Assembly: GCA_004802725.1 (NCBI GenBank)
Contig: SGPM01000057.1
Location: 1-64,000, forward strand
Length of the DNA: 64,000 nt
Reading direction: 5' to 3'
DNA from: Antrodiella citrinella
Lineage: Eukaryota; Basidiomycota; Agaricomycetes; Polyporales; Steccherinaceae
Positions 45,724-57,725 of the stretch are shown one piece after another. Below the pieces are notes generated by a model, which was not told the origin of the DNA, made no database searches, and saw only the letters and a program-made list of their open reading frames with translations. Position 1 is the first letter of the stretch. The number at the start of each line of letters is the position of its first letter. Position numbers and translations under genes: made by a program.

Positions 45724-48518
45724 CTAACGCCGACGATACCCAGTGTTCCGAATTCTTGGACGAGTAGGGGTCTCGTCGGTGTTCGGCAGGATTCTTGGTC
45801 GACTGCCAGAGGTCGANGATGGGCCCGCCGCACGACTACTAGAACCCTGGCCGAATCGNAATGGTCTGGCTAGGCGGTCCGCCGCTGGAGACACGGTCGT
45901 CGGATGTGAAGAGGGACCTTTCTCTGGGTCAGCATTCCTACTGTATCCAAACAACCGCACTCTCTCNTCCTCCTCTTCGTCTTCGAGATCCACGTCTTCG
46001 GTGTCTGAGGGGGCCGCGTCAAGATCCTGGTCCATTGCCTCCTCCTCAATNTGATCCTCGTCCTCGTCCTCTTCATCACTGTCCTCGTCATACAAGCCGT
46101 TCGCAGGCTCTCCCTCCCACTCCTCATCACCCTCCTCATTCCCGAAGTCCCAGACATCGAGTACAGTAGAGTCTACCCGATTGCTGGCAGCGACACACCA
46201 TCGACCCTCGAAGACGATCTGCCATACGCCGACGATCCCAGTGAGTAGATCGCGCACTTGGGACCCGTCGCGGATGTCCCACATCTTGAGTGTNCCGTCC
46301 GAACCGCTAAGAACCTTAAATTCGTCGTGTTGGAAGCAGGTGATGGCACCGTTGTGAGCAGCCAAGGTATGCCGAAGTTCNCCAGACTCTGGGTCCCAGA
46401 CGCGNAGAGTAGANTCGGCAGCGGCAGAGACGAGGTATGAAGCAGAAAGTCCGAGCAAACCAACGAGGGACGTGTGCCCTGCAAGGGTGTGCTGACATTG
46501 ACCAGTGCTCAGATTCCANACCCGCACTGAACCGTCCATCGATCCGGAGCATGCCAGATTACGATGGATGTCAAGGACAACGCTGTAAACTGCATGCATN
46601 CTGTCAGAATACTCCATTGACTGACATGGAGAAAGATCGTGACTGACCTTTCTGGGTATGACCCACGAGGACCCATTTACAAGCACCGGTGATAATATCC
46701 CAGATTCGGACCGTGCAATCGTAACTGCCNGACACCAAAGTTCGGCCTCGTGCAGCAAGTGCACGTACTGCATGATCATGACCTTCGAGGTGCAGCTTGT
46801 GGTACGGATTATCATCTACTTCCTCCTTCAATGGAAATGAATTAACNACATGCGGACTATGATAAAAGAGAGTTGTACTTACTTCAGACGGATCGACTTC
46901 ATTATCGTCTGCCCCATAACAACGATATTCATCATCTCCAGGTCGAGGAAGGGCCCATACTCTCAGAGAGTGATCACGACTACCGGTTACAATAAGCGGT
47001 CGCTTTGGCCATCTCTCCCTCTTCACTACACCGTCCTCTTCTACATCGATCATCTCTGGTTTGACAATGGCTAAGCAGCGTACTGTGCTCGTNTGCCCTC
47101 CAAAAACATGCGTGCAATGCCCAGTGGACAAGTCCCATATTCGGACCGTGCGGTCCGTGGACCCACTGACNAGCGTGTTCTTCGTAGCCGCTAGTGCCCA
47201 AACTCCACCTTCGTGACCGTCTAACGAGCGCACCAAGTGTCCTGTCTGAGGAGAGTAAATGTGGATGGAGTGGTCATCTGAGGCGGAAATGATGCGACCA
47301 TGCGAGAAGATCAGGCAAGTGACCACAGATCGACCATGGGCCGGGAATGTGATGCGTTTTGGATTCTGGTTATGTACCCAACGGGTTCGGGTGAGGTGTC
47401 GCGACTGGAAGAGGATCTTGTAGGGATGAGGTAGCGGTAGAGCACCTGCAAGAGGGAGATCCTTACGCCTGCGACGCGCAAAAATGGCATCCGCGAATGC
47501 GTTTTCGGTCTGTCCCCCAAACCAGATCTTGGTACTTTTGAGGAGGTCCCTCCATAGTACAGGATCAGAGTCTATGATAGCACGCCATGATTTGGAAACA
47601 CGAGAGGCACGGGCAAGGTCGGAGTATGGGAGGTAGCTGAGTACATGCGAGACGAGCTCGGCTGGGAGGAGCGTGAGGAAGTCTCTGGCGAGCGTTGGTG
47701 TCAGAACCGAGTGCAAAGTTCGCAGAACATTGAGCGGTGAATGTCGTAGAAACGTGAGGAGAACGTGAGATTGCACTTGGGGAGGTAGTGCAGAGAAGTG
47801 AGAAAGTAGAGATGGAAGGGTAAGAAGGGTTGACAAAGAGAGATCGGGTTGAAATGGTGCTTGTGGCTGAGGAGATGAATTGCCACTCGGTGGTGCAGAT
47901 GGCCATATGTTCTCGGGCGGAGGGGAGCCGTGAGGTGATGGTAGAGGTGATGGAGGTGCAGCAGGGTTTGTGGCGGTCGAAATCTGCGGGAGAGGAGCTG
48001 CCTTTGCTTTCTTACGCGGGGGCGTTAACGCACTAATACCTTGCGTAGGCTCGATGCCCTCCATCAAATGCTCTGAACTGTAAGACCGTTTGCGTCCGTA
48101 ACGTTCGATTGCCTCAGCCAAGCCAACCTCCTGCTTCGAATCCGCATCCTCATCGCGTTTAATCTGTCTCCAACCTGCCCCACTTGAGACTTCCTCTTCT
48201 TCCTGCATCTCCTCTTCGCCAACATCGCCGTCTCGGAAAGTAGCGCGAGAACCGCCGGGGAAGACAAGGGGAAAGCGTCTCAAGGACTTGGGAAGGTGTG
48301 CATGGTAGAGAGGATATGATTTTGCGTCTCGAGGAGAGGAGGGGGTTGGGAGCACAGGCAGCTGGATGGGTGCGTAGGTTGTAGTTGTAGTTGTAGTTGT
48401 GACGACCCTGTAAGATAAAGTCAGTCCATGTATGCTTCAAGAACATCCAAAGCCATGCGTACGTCGTCGTGTTCACTGACGGGGATAGATACAATGTCGG
48501 TCGTTGCTGGCTGTTCAT
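45724..48518 (-). CDS. CDC4: F-box/WD40 substrate receptor of the SCF ubiquitin ligase (Cdc4/Fbw7 type)
   Basis: ATG at 48518 (MNSQQRPTLYLSPSVNTTT), an intron with donor GTACGC, then a Thr run encoded by a (TGTAGT)n stretch at 48379-48400 (minus strand). Disordered acidic region, GRKRSYSSEHLMEG, then the F-box: LTLLPAELVSHVLSYLPYSD, LARASRVSKSWRAIIDSD. A linker WVHNQNPKRITFPAHGRSVV leads to WD40 repeats: IISASDDHSIHIYSPQTGHL, VSGSTDRTVRIWDLSTGHCT, IVTGSRDHSLRVWALP, GSYDCTVRIWDIITGACKWV, SMDGSVR-WNLSTGQCQ, VLSGSD-TLKMWDIRDGSQV. Cdc4 binds phosphodegrons of cell-cycle regulators. The tail after the propeller is Asp/Glu-rich. Several N codons occur; none forces a stop. Confidence 0.93.
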
Positions 48519-51500
48519 CGTGGAAGACGGTGAGGAGGATGGAGGGCCACCGCGCCCAGCTGTGTCGTTGTCTTGCCCAGAAGCGCCCAACCGCGACGTG
48601 TGAACATGACTTGCCGAAGGATGCCGATCGGACTTCAAAACGCTGTTAGGATGCCCGCAGACGCCAATTGCAGCGGTGTGGCCGTTACATAAAAACGCGT
48701 TATTGTCCTTGAAATGTCCCTTGTTGTTTTCGTACTTGTCCTACGGTCCGGCAACACAGTACAAATCGGCACAACGTCGGGGGAGACCGTCACACTCGGG
48801 CAGGCCTGGTCGGGTTTGGCTGATGTGGCTCAGGCTGAATATTGAACGTTCCTCTCGACCATTGTCAAATCGCGTTGCTGGCCTTACCTCTGCCATTCAT
48901 GCTTTAACCGATGACATTCATTGCCTGTGATATAGCCTGACGGTGCGACTGGGCATCATGGTCTCATACCCCAATCACGACTCATGGCCGAATCCTCTCA
49001 CTGGCTCTCAGGATGTGCTCAGCTAGCTCTTGAACAAATGGATGGGAGGACACAACGTCAGTACCTCCTCGGTCTCCTCACATGCAGGGTTTTAGTGTAT
49101 CCAGGGCTTGGCCACTGCGATGACATATTGAACCCTTGGTCGGTGGTCCGATCATCCTAGAATCTCATTGTCTGCGCCGATCGAAAATCAAAGTTCTCTC
49201 ATGGCGGTGCTTTTCATTTCCAGCTGTTTAGGAATTAATGATAGGCCAGCTCGAACGAAAATTACAGAGAGAATTACGAGCTCCGCTGTCGGCTGGCGCC
49301 GCAGTGATCTAGGCCTGCTGGCCGATAGATTCGGATGAGGCTAAGTTCTGGACTCCGACTATGTTGCTTTTTTGTGCTGGTCTATCGTTTCCCAAACAGC
49401 TGTCATTGGTTGGTCTTCCTGTGGTTTGCACTCATGCCTAGCTGAGTCATTTCAATTTCAATCCTATCTTCACAGGAAGGAGAGCTGTCCGCTATTCATC
49501 CACTCCTCCGCCGTTATAAAGAGCGAGGTGCATGTATTTCGCACTTCACACCGACTCTGCGGTAAAAGTATACGCAATGCCCATTGCAAACCCCCTTTAA
49601 CCTCAACATTCTTCGAAGTTACCGTTGAACAAGTTACCGCTGTAGACGAGGCTACGATCCGATTGTCCGCTGGAGTCCTTACATCGCGTACAAGGAAAGA
49701 CCTATAGGAAAATCGCTCACAGCCTTGACTTACCACCATCTCGCGACAGATCAGAGTATCTTCTGGTGCTTTTACAACACTTCATACTGACGTCGCAGCG
49801 TGCGCTCTAATGGCGCAAGGCACAGCCTCACAGACCAATCCCTTTCGACCCCTTATCGTCTCGTGGTTACTTTCGCACCGCAGATGAAGACCGTCAGGTA
49901 CAATGCTCACGTACGTTAACTGTATCTTCAGCACTGTCGTTCTGGCTCAAGGCTTCGTGTAGCTCACGCCGCGCAGAACTCGAACCTAGTGCTACCTGCC
50001 TTTTTGGGAGGTCGATCAGTTCTTCGACCATTCCCCCGATGTCCCGCTGAACACACTCGTTTGTACGTTCCCAAACGCTTGTATCGTCGAATCTCCTGTC
50101 AATACTCTCATATCATTTATCTTGGCTAGCCAATGGGCGGTACTTCACCAGACCAATGTGGATACGACAATGCCCGAGGAAGTGTCAGCCCTCGACGTCA
50201 ATTATGATGCCTCGTGTTCTCAAGGCCGCGTGTATACGTGCTCCGCGAGCTGAAGAGGGCACTACAAATAAAATGTAAAATGACTAGGTTACCTCACCTC
50301 CCCGTCGATGCGCAGTCTGGAGGATTGCAACCGCCCTATACCAATAATGTGACGCCACCAAATGAACTGTTCATCACAACTTGAACTTTGGACTGAGACG
50401 TTGGTGGAGAATTTTCTTTCGAATTTCTACCGTGACTGCCAGGCTATACTACTGAGTTACTGGGATTTTACACCTATGCACAGGAAAATGTACACGACCA
50501 TACGTTTATCGGTCTCTTGCGGACACAATGCGGACACTTCCGAGGACTGATAGTGATAGCACATCATAACATATACGTTACGGCAACGTACGTACTCACT
50601 GTGGCACACAGACATGATAGTGATTACAGTGCATACATGCAATTCCGTCTGACCAAATGACCCGACATCCTGCTTGCCAACAAGCACGAGTCTGCACGAC
50701 CGAGCTCTCCCGGGTCTGATTCATGTTGTATCCTAATACATCAAATCGAAATCGAGGTCGGAATTGAGCGGATGCGTTCATTCAAATCGATTTGTAAAAA
50801 GTCGCAACAATGAGGACATGAAACCATTTGTTCGTGTATGTCAGGCTCTTTACTTCCGGTGATTCCAAAATGTACGAGTCATAAGACGTGCGATGTGACA
50901 TAGAATAAGGGACGCCATTCGGATAGTAGTAGGGTATGTCTGATCATAAATGTCGCATTTTTCGCTTGGCATGAAGGTATTTGGGACGAACCAGCATGAT
51001 CCATCCAATGGTAGTAGCAGCTTGTGGATAGCGTTCAAATTTGACATTTGATTTGCATAACGGCCTTTTTATTACCGTTGCGATGCAGTACATTGTCTCC
51101 TGATTTAATAACAATAATCGAAGCCGGTCAGGGATCGACCGGAGCTGAGATCTGAGACCTACAACACGCAAACTGCTCACCTTTGACAAGGCCAGTCCAT
51201 TACTCCTCCCAATTAACGGTGATTCCAGCATAAACAGCCGTATTGGTATTGGTGTTCAAGTCGCCACCGAGGTCATGCGCTTCCAGCACCCACGCCACAT
51301 CGTTACCACACCTGCGTTCTCACAAACGAGGCTGTGTCCGGAAAAAGGTCCCTTCATTCTATGTGAGAAAGCATGGTCAATATTTAGTCTGTGAACAAAG
51401 TGATGATGAAGATAGACACCGTGTAAGAAAACATCTCTATACGTGTAAAAATCGATTTCGAGGCTCGGCGCACATAAAAGCGTAACCTTACGGGCCTCGG

Positions 51501-51798
51501 CGGTGGATTGGCTGGGAGAGTCGGGCCTCTCTAACCCAGAGTATCGGGTCCACGGCCGTTACGATGGTTTGGGTGCGGAGCCAGTAGTTCGCCGATCTTA
51601 GATGATCGAAAGTGCCAGTTTGTGAAGCCTGAGTTGTAAAGGTGAACAATGAAAAGTCTATGTTTAGGACGCTCGACACTCGATGCACTAGAATAGCAAG
51701 TCTCGCAGTTCAAGAGACATATGTCGGTGGTGCTTGCATGAGAGTCTCCGTCGTTTGTCGTCCACGACGTGCATGTGGAACGCAGTGAGAGGCGTGCG
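48519..51798. other. Gene-poor region, left part
   Basis: About 3.3 kb with no supportable gene, RNA or repeat. Frames are short and featureless. The first 200 bases should hold the CDC4 promoter. Confidence 0.5.
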
Positions 51799-52840
51799 CT
51801 AGTGCACCCACAAGATCAAGGCTTGAGTCAGCAAAAAATCAACGGTCCGTGGAGTGTTGTAGAACGTGAAGAAGAAGATAGCGGGCATGGGAGCGAAGCG
51901 TCTTGAATGGGGGAAGCCATGCAGGAGCAAGCTTCTGAGCCTCGCATGGGCATGTGGAAGGCTGGGCATGCACGGATGCCTTGACGACTGCGCGGTTAGA
52001 GCAATTCTCCTCATTCGAGGAGCAGCAAGATCCTCGACATTGCAACCGAAATGAAGATTCGACGAGTGTATTGTTTGACCAAGAAAAGAAGAGAACCATG
52101 AATCCTGGTAGAATCTGGTTTCCGTGTGGCGTCCACCGGGCACGGCGGCGAGACGTATGAAGGGGATTTTGGACCGTTCGATGAGGTGGTTACGACCCGA
52201 GTATGCGATCGTCGACCAGTACCCAGTGGAGCATTGACTGAAGAGAATTCGTAGACAGACGACTGGCAGAGCAAACCAAGATGCAGAACCGTTCATAGCA
52301 GAGAGATGAATAAAAACGCAGGTACCCACGGCACATCCAAGGCCGTGTATGTCTAGTGCCTAGGTATGTCACGGCAAGAGTTGACTGAGAACACTATATA
52401 CATAAAAGTTGAAGATAAGCAGAGTTGGTGGCGCAGATACAATCAAATTCTTACCAGGGGGTGTGTTCAAGCAAACAGAGTTATCAACTGCATTGTCTGT
52501 ATCAGATTCTGCCAGGCAGTGACCTGAAAAACAGCATCTCGCGACAATGCACCTCCGGATGAGTTCCTGCGAAACTGTCCCTATGTCGGAGCAAAATGTT
52601 TTGTCACGAAAGCCCTGAGTCATCAGAATGGTGTCCTAGAAGCTCACCCTTCACGATGCAGTGAGAGAGAAGAACTCACCCGATAGCATGTTCCGTGCGT
52701 AAGAGCACACAATCGATGTTCAAAACCCTCCACTTCGTCGCGTTATCGTCGTGGAACATGATTAGGAGCTGAATGTTGATTCCCAAAATGGATGCAGTGA
52801 ACCCGAGTCGAAACAAAGTTCTGAAGATCCGTCAAAATTC
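51799..52840 (-). pseudogene. Possible membrane-protein gene, probably decayed
   Basis: Coding-looking pieces on the minus strand. One, at 52680-52820, lies between an acceptor-like TCTTCAG and a donor GTGAGT and reads LFRLGFTASILGINIQLLIM then FHDDNATKWRVLNIDCVLL. Another at 52455-52615 reads GFRDKTFCSDIGTVSQELIR and CLAESDTDNAVDNSVCLNTP before a GTAAGA. A third, open for 176 codons (51799-52329), begins CVFIHLSAMNGSASWFALPV then VCLRILFSQ. Hydrophobic runs suggest a membrane protein. I could not join the pieces in one frame, so it may be a relic or a gene whose exons I misread. No family recognised. Confidence 0.3.
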
Positions 52841-55800
52841 TGAACAGTAGAATAGAGATTGAGTCGTGATTCCAAGGCTTCCTTTGTGGCACTTCGAGCC
52901 GAGTAAACCATCGGAGTAACTTCAGCTAACAATCAACGGACCTGTTGGTAGATTCTTGCGAACAAACAGTAGCGACGGAGAGACCAAGCCAATAGGATCC
53001 TATCCTATTCCACTGTGAGCGTCCCATAGCGGACCTGCATCCCCGCCCGGGCCCCAATCCCAGCCGTGAAAACGCAACGGACACGGCGCAGCGGTCATTC
53101 GCCTAGTGACCGCCGCCTGGACAGATGGACATGAATGTTGATACCAATCAGCCTCTGCATAGAACAATGGATTCAAGTCCGACCTATCAAGACAATCAGC
53201 CACGCTAGGAGCTCGGGAACTTGTTTTGTCACTGACCCCGAACCATAGCTGTGTAGTCACCAGCAGCTCTGGATTCCTGCCGCCAAAGTTCATCGACTCC
53301 CAACGCGAAAATCAGCTTGAGGGTCTGGTGTGAGGCAAACGGGAGGAGTGGGTGAAATACTTCATCATCCATATCTTGAGGCATCAGTGCACTCGCTAAG
53401 GCTTCAGGGAGGTCACGGTGTCCATATGGTTCCTGTCTGGGAACATCCGCTGTTTGCGTTCCGTAAAAGCCATGAAGCATATGGCTCACCATCTAGGTTG
53501 TATATATTACTTATCTAGCAGGAACGAACCATTGAGTCAGCTGTTCCCGTCAAAAACGATGGATGGTGTTTCGATGCCTTACAATGTGCACCAGATGACG
53601 GAAGAGCCCGCCATGCTACGGACTGATTCATCCACGCAATGGTGTTGTATGTGGTTGCTGGCGGAGAGATCAGAGAATGGCGGGTACATGGGCAGATAGA
53701 CGCGTGATGGGTTTTCATATCTTCGTATCTCAACAATCTTCAGTGACCAGATTCCAAGAGACGCGCATTCGATTGAAGATCGTCGTCCTTCGCGTCACTC
53801 ATGACCAGCCGTCCGGACTGGGTGCAAATCGTGCTGCAAAAGGATATGTCCGTGGCTATTAGAGCAGTGTCGATAGTTGTCGGGGCGTGCGCTATGAGAA
53901 AACACACCGACGTCTCGGACCTGTAAGAAGGAACGATTGAATCGCCAGCGTGAGTTAAGTAGTTGCATTGGAGGTAGAGTCGGCTGCCATATACGTCACT
54001 GAGTTGGACGTCCACGTCCCCCTTCAAAAGTAGTATTGATGACCCTGACGTGTGGGGTTGAATTGGGTGATTCGTATCACAAATACGAATTTTGGACGAT
54101 ATGTGGGCAATGCAATGCCCTTGCATATTATCGAGGGAAAAGACGTTTGAGCTCAAGTTGGTTGCTTTGTGGCGTGTAGACGCTCATAAGTGGCGGATTG
54201 TCGATGCGCTTTCGTGATCGGCTAGTGCACTGCGTCAAACTCGGTGGAATGTACCCCATCTTTTCCTGTCAACTGGCTGCAAGAGCACATAAATGTTGAA
54301 GAGGGTACGATCCTTGATCATTGCGTAAACTTCACACCGTTTGCTGCGACTTGCTATTCGGAGTCAAGCCTGCATGTCCGAGTCCCAAAACGGATGGGGA
54401 CGACTTGAAACTACTTCTGTGCATTGTCTTTCGTAATGTGTTCGACAGGGAAGCAAAACCCTTACTGCGGGGAAGAGATGAATATGAGCGGACGTACCTG
54501 ATTACTGCGAACGCAGCAGTCATGACTGACGAAATCCCGACAGTAAGCTCCATGGGAGCTACACTATGGCGCCCATGCTCTGGCAGAGTACTGACTATAC
54601 TCTACTATACTTCAGCTTTGATCGGTCAAACAAGCGCGTTGGCGCGTCCGACATACATCGTATGCATCGGTGTGCGTACACCCCGGCATTCCAAAGCCGC
54701 AGCCTGACGTGCCTGCCCTGACCGAATCAGCATAGCACTTAGGGACTAACGAGTCGAACGTACCGTCAATGATCACTGATCAATGGTATCAAACTTGAGC
54801 GATGCGCGTCATTGCATGACCGCAATTGACAGAGACCTTCTAACGGCGAGTAGTAGAGAGCCCACAACGATCCATTCAAGGATATACGAGACATGTCTAG
54901 ATTTTGAATGTGCGTGTGAGGGCGGCCGCGATATTGCTGTAACCATAATATCCTCGCGCACTCGTCGAGCGTTAAGCCTTTATGATGTTTGAACAGCTTT
55001 GAACGGCATTCATTCATCATCATATGTACCTATACCTATCCCCGAGAATGAGCCGGCGATGCTCAGGGACAAACTGTAATCGGCTAGAGTCAATCTCAAG
55101 TTTACAAGCCACAGGGATCAACGCGTACTTACGTGTAGGTGGATAGTATTGACGGCGGACACCATCTTCACAATGTACACATGCAATTGCAGCGCCTGTG
55201 GAGGAGACGACGGGATGCTTGAATAGGATATGGCAATGCTTGTCTAGACGGCGCGACCACTGTGTGACCGGAATAGAAGCAAGGGAGACACTGAAAACTG
55301 CATCGGACGGCAGACGGGGATGGTTGATGGACCTATGTTTGTCACCGGAGACGTGAACTTTCGATGCTGTCCGGAGCTGATTATATTGCCACCGAGGTCA
55401 AGAGAATAGACACTGTGAGCCGGGATGAATCCCGATGAACCAGCGATGTCTAAAAACAGACAGCTACATTGTCACGATGTACATCCGTAAGACGAAAGAG
55501 GAGGCCTTGGCGTTCTCACGGGAGGAATTGAAAGAACGCCTTGGAGACTAGAATCCTGAGCTGAAAGATGGCGCAAGGAGCCCCGTCCTCGACAGAGCGA
55601 ACGTCGTGGCATTGCCAGTTGAGAATGGCAAAGGGAGTGCCGTCGAGCAAGAAAGAGTTCATATAGGCACAGATCTGTCGCAGGAACTATAAATTCGACT
55701 TCCAAGCGGCGAGAGTTCAACGGCTTTCTGTTTGAAACGGATCAGGAGTGGGCCTCTTGTAAGCAGTGGGATGTCTCTCACAGATAGACACGTCTAGCCA

Positions 55801-56059
55801 ACGGCCATGAGACTGTACGCAGATAGCACACGGTGCCGAAAGTACACGTTGGGAGTATGTCCTGCAGAGCATTGTTAAACAAAGATTGTGGAGCAAGTAA
55901 GGAACGGGACAGCCATTATCGCATCGTAGACAACATCTCCTGAGAGATGTATCTCATCCAAGGGTCTGGAGAGCAAGCAACGACAAAAACTGGTAACAGT
56001 TGAGGGCTATCTCTAATCCTTTCATCGAGCGACCAGGTATCCCTTGGATCTGGTTTGCG
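52841..56059. other. Gene-poor region, right part
   Basis: About 3.2 kb. Minus-strand frames at 53229-53492 (ending in the segment TLKLIFALGVDELWRQESRA) and 53740-54156 (VFSLDNMQGHCIAHISSKIR) look mildly coding but isolated. No gene, RNA or repeat can be supported. Confidence 0.4.
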
Positions 56060-56700
56060 CTACGAGGGCCACAAAATGGGGACCATGTAGCCGCAATGGA
56101 CGGTAGCATCGTCTACAGTAAATCTGGAGTTGCTCGTCCGCGTCTGTGGTAAGACGAGTAAAATTAGTAGCGAACAACATCCGCATCCTTGAGGCCGAAT
56201 CTGACGGAAAACGAGCGGTGGTGCAAAGACAGAAGGTTTAGATGCATCTGGGGTTTTGGATTGACTGCTGATAGGCATGAATAGATTAGTGATGGATACA
56301 AAGGAAATATCAGCTGCGGCTTACGCACGTCCATTGAGCAGATCTCCTGGCGATACCTACATCTTCGTACAATATAATAACAAGCGAGAATAGGCTCGTA
56401 CATGTCTGATGCAGGACGCATCTATGACGATTCTGAAATCGCTAGTGACCATTGACAAGACGACGAGGACAAAAAGTCATTTTCCTGTCGCACGCCATCA
56501 CACCAGCTCAACCTCGCGATTTGAGAAGAAGGGTGCGTGCGTGAGCGGAAACCGAAGGTTCGACGGGGCGTCATCCTTGAAATCAACTCGCAACCGTTTA
56601 CAATTCCCATTGTCGATGAAGGTTTTCGCATGGTCGACGTGGACCTTTCCATGGCGGCAGACGCATTTGGAGAGCAAATGCGGGAGTGGGAATATGAGCT
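56060..56700 (-). other. Coding-like segments of unknown identity
   Basis: A minus-strand frame at about 56515-56700 reads CVCRHGKVHVDHAKTFIDNG then NCKRLRVDFKDDAPSNLRFP and LTHAPFFSNREVELV before a GTGTGA donor-like site. Downstream, a frame from 56421 has a plausible intron (GTGCGTAAG to CTATCAG, about 56273-56333). Amino-acid composition looks like real protein, but I recognise no domain and cannot give a start or a consistent exon chain. Confidence 0.3.
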
Positions 56701-57725
56701 TGGGAGGTTGGGGTAGACAAGTGCCTGTCAGTCTGGGAGTATAGCGGCCTTCCTTCGGTGAGGCGGTGCCTGAGATACGTTGGGCGAAATGAAGTTGAAA
56801 GCGCAGACGTTGTGGGTGTACTGTGCTGTAGGTACGGCACGAACGTCCGAGAGAGACGGCCGAATACTGGGATGGGTACGAGCGGCGGGACCGAGAGCTG
56901 AGCCGCCTGGGGTATTATTTTGGTATGTATGTAAGTGCACCCGATGGCAGTTCGCGATTGAAAAGGTGGGATGGCTCTAAAGGGGAAGCTGAGTTTACAA
57001 AGAAAGGTTGAAGTTGATGTACGTACTTTGTGATCAGAACGACACGCAACAGATACCGAGGGTCTTGCGCCGTGTTTTGTGGTTGCTGTGTTCGCGTTGA
57101 AGGACGCGTTCAAGAGACTCTCACTGAGGAGAGACTTGGAACTGTGTGACCGTGACCATGTGACGTGACCCTACCGGCCAGATAGGGAGAGACGCCGAGG
57201 CCAGTCGTGAGTCCGAGCGTTGTTTCCCACCCGCAACTCATTTGGCGGAAAAGGAGGTCCTTAGTGTCTTGTGTTGCGGCATCTTGTTTTCCTGCCACAA
57301 CCATCTTTCGCTGGGATACTTTCTTTCTTTGGATCTTACACCTGTGAGTTTTTCCATTTCTATTCTCACCGTAGTCACAACTGAACTTGGATCTCCCGGC
57401 TTCGTCCAGTGCCATCTGCTCGAACACCGTTGCCTTTTCAGAGACTCCCTCCCTGCCCGCCTGCAATCTCTGATTCAGCCTCAATCGGTCCATACATTCT
57501 CAAACGCCCCCTCTCGATCTACCGAATCTTTCCCAACGTACATTCTCCAATCATAATTCGAATCCATTGGCACCTTGGCACGTGGCCAGAACCCGCAACG
57601 GCCCTCTTTCTTTCGTCCTAGCACATCCACCCAGGCCTTTTAATCCGAGGTAGCTTGTGCCAGTGGAACTTTTGCGCAAAGTCAGCTTCCTCCTACCTTC
57701 TTGCGTGTAGTGCCCCTCTCTCACC

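Noticed and set aside
56598..57113. Minus-strand frame of 171 codons upstream of the Zn2Cys6 gene
   Set aside because: Composition is that of translated promoter/leader DNA (Ser/Thr/Pro/Arg scatter) and another frame in part of it looks more coding.
57540..57570. AATTCGAATCC resembling a tRNA T-arm
   Set aside because: No matching acceptor, D-arm or anticodon stem nearby. I found no tRNA or rRNA gene in the window.
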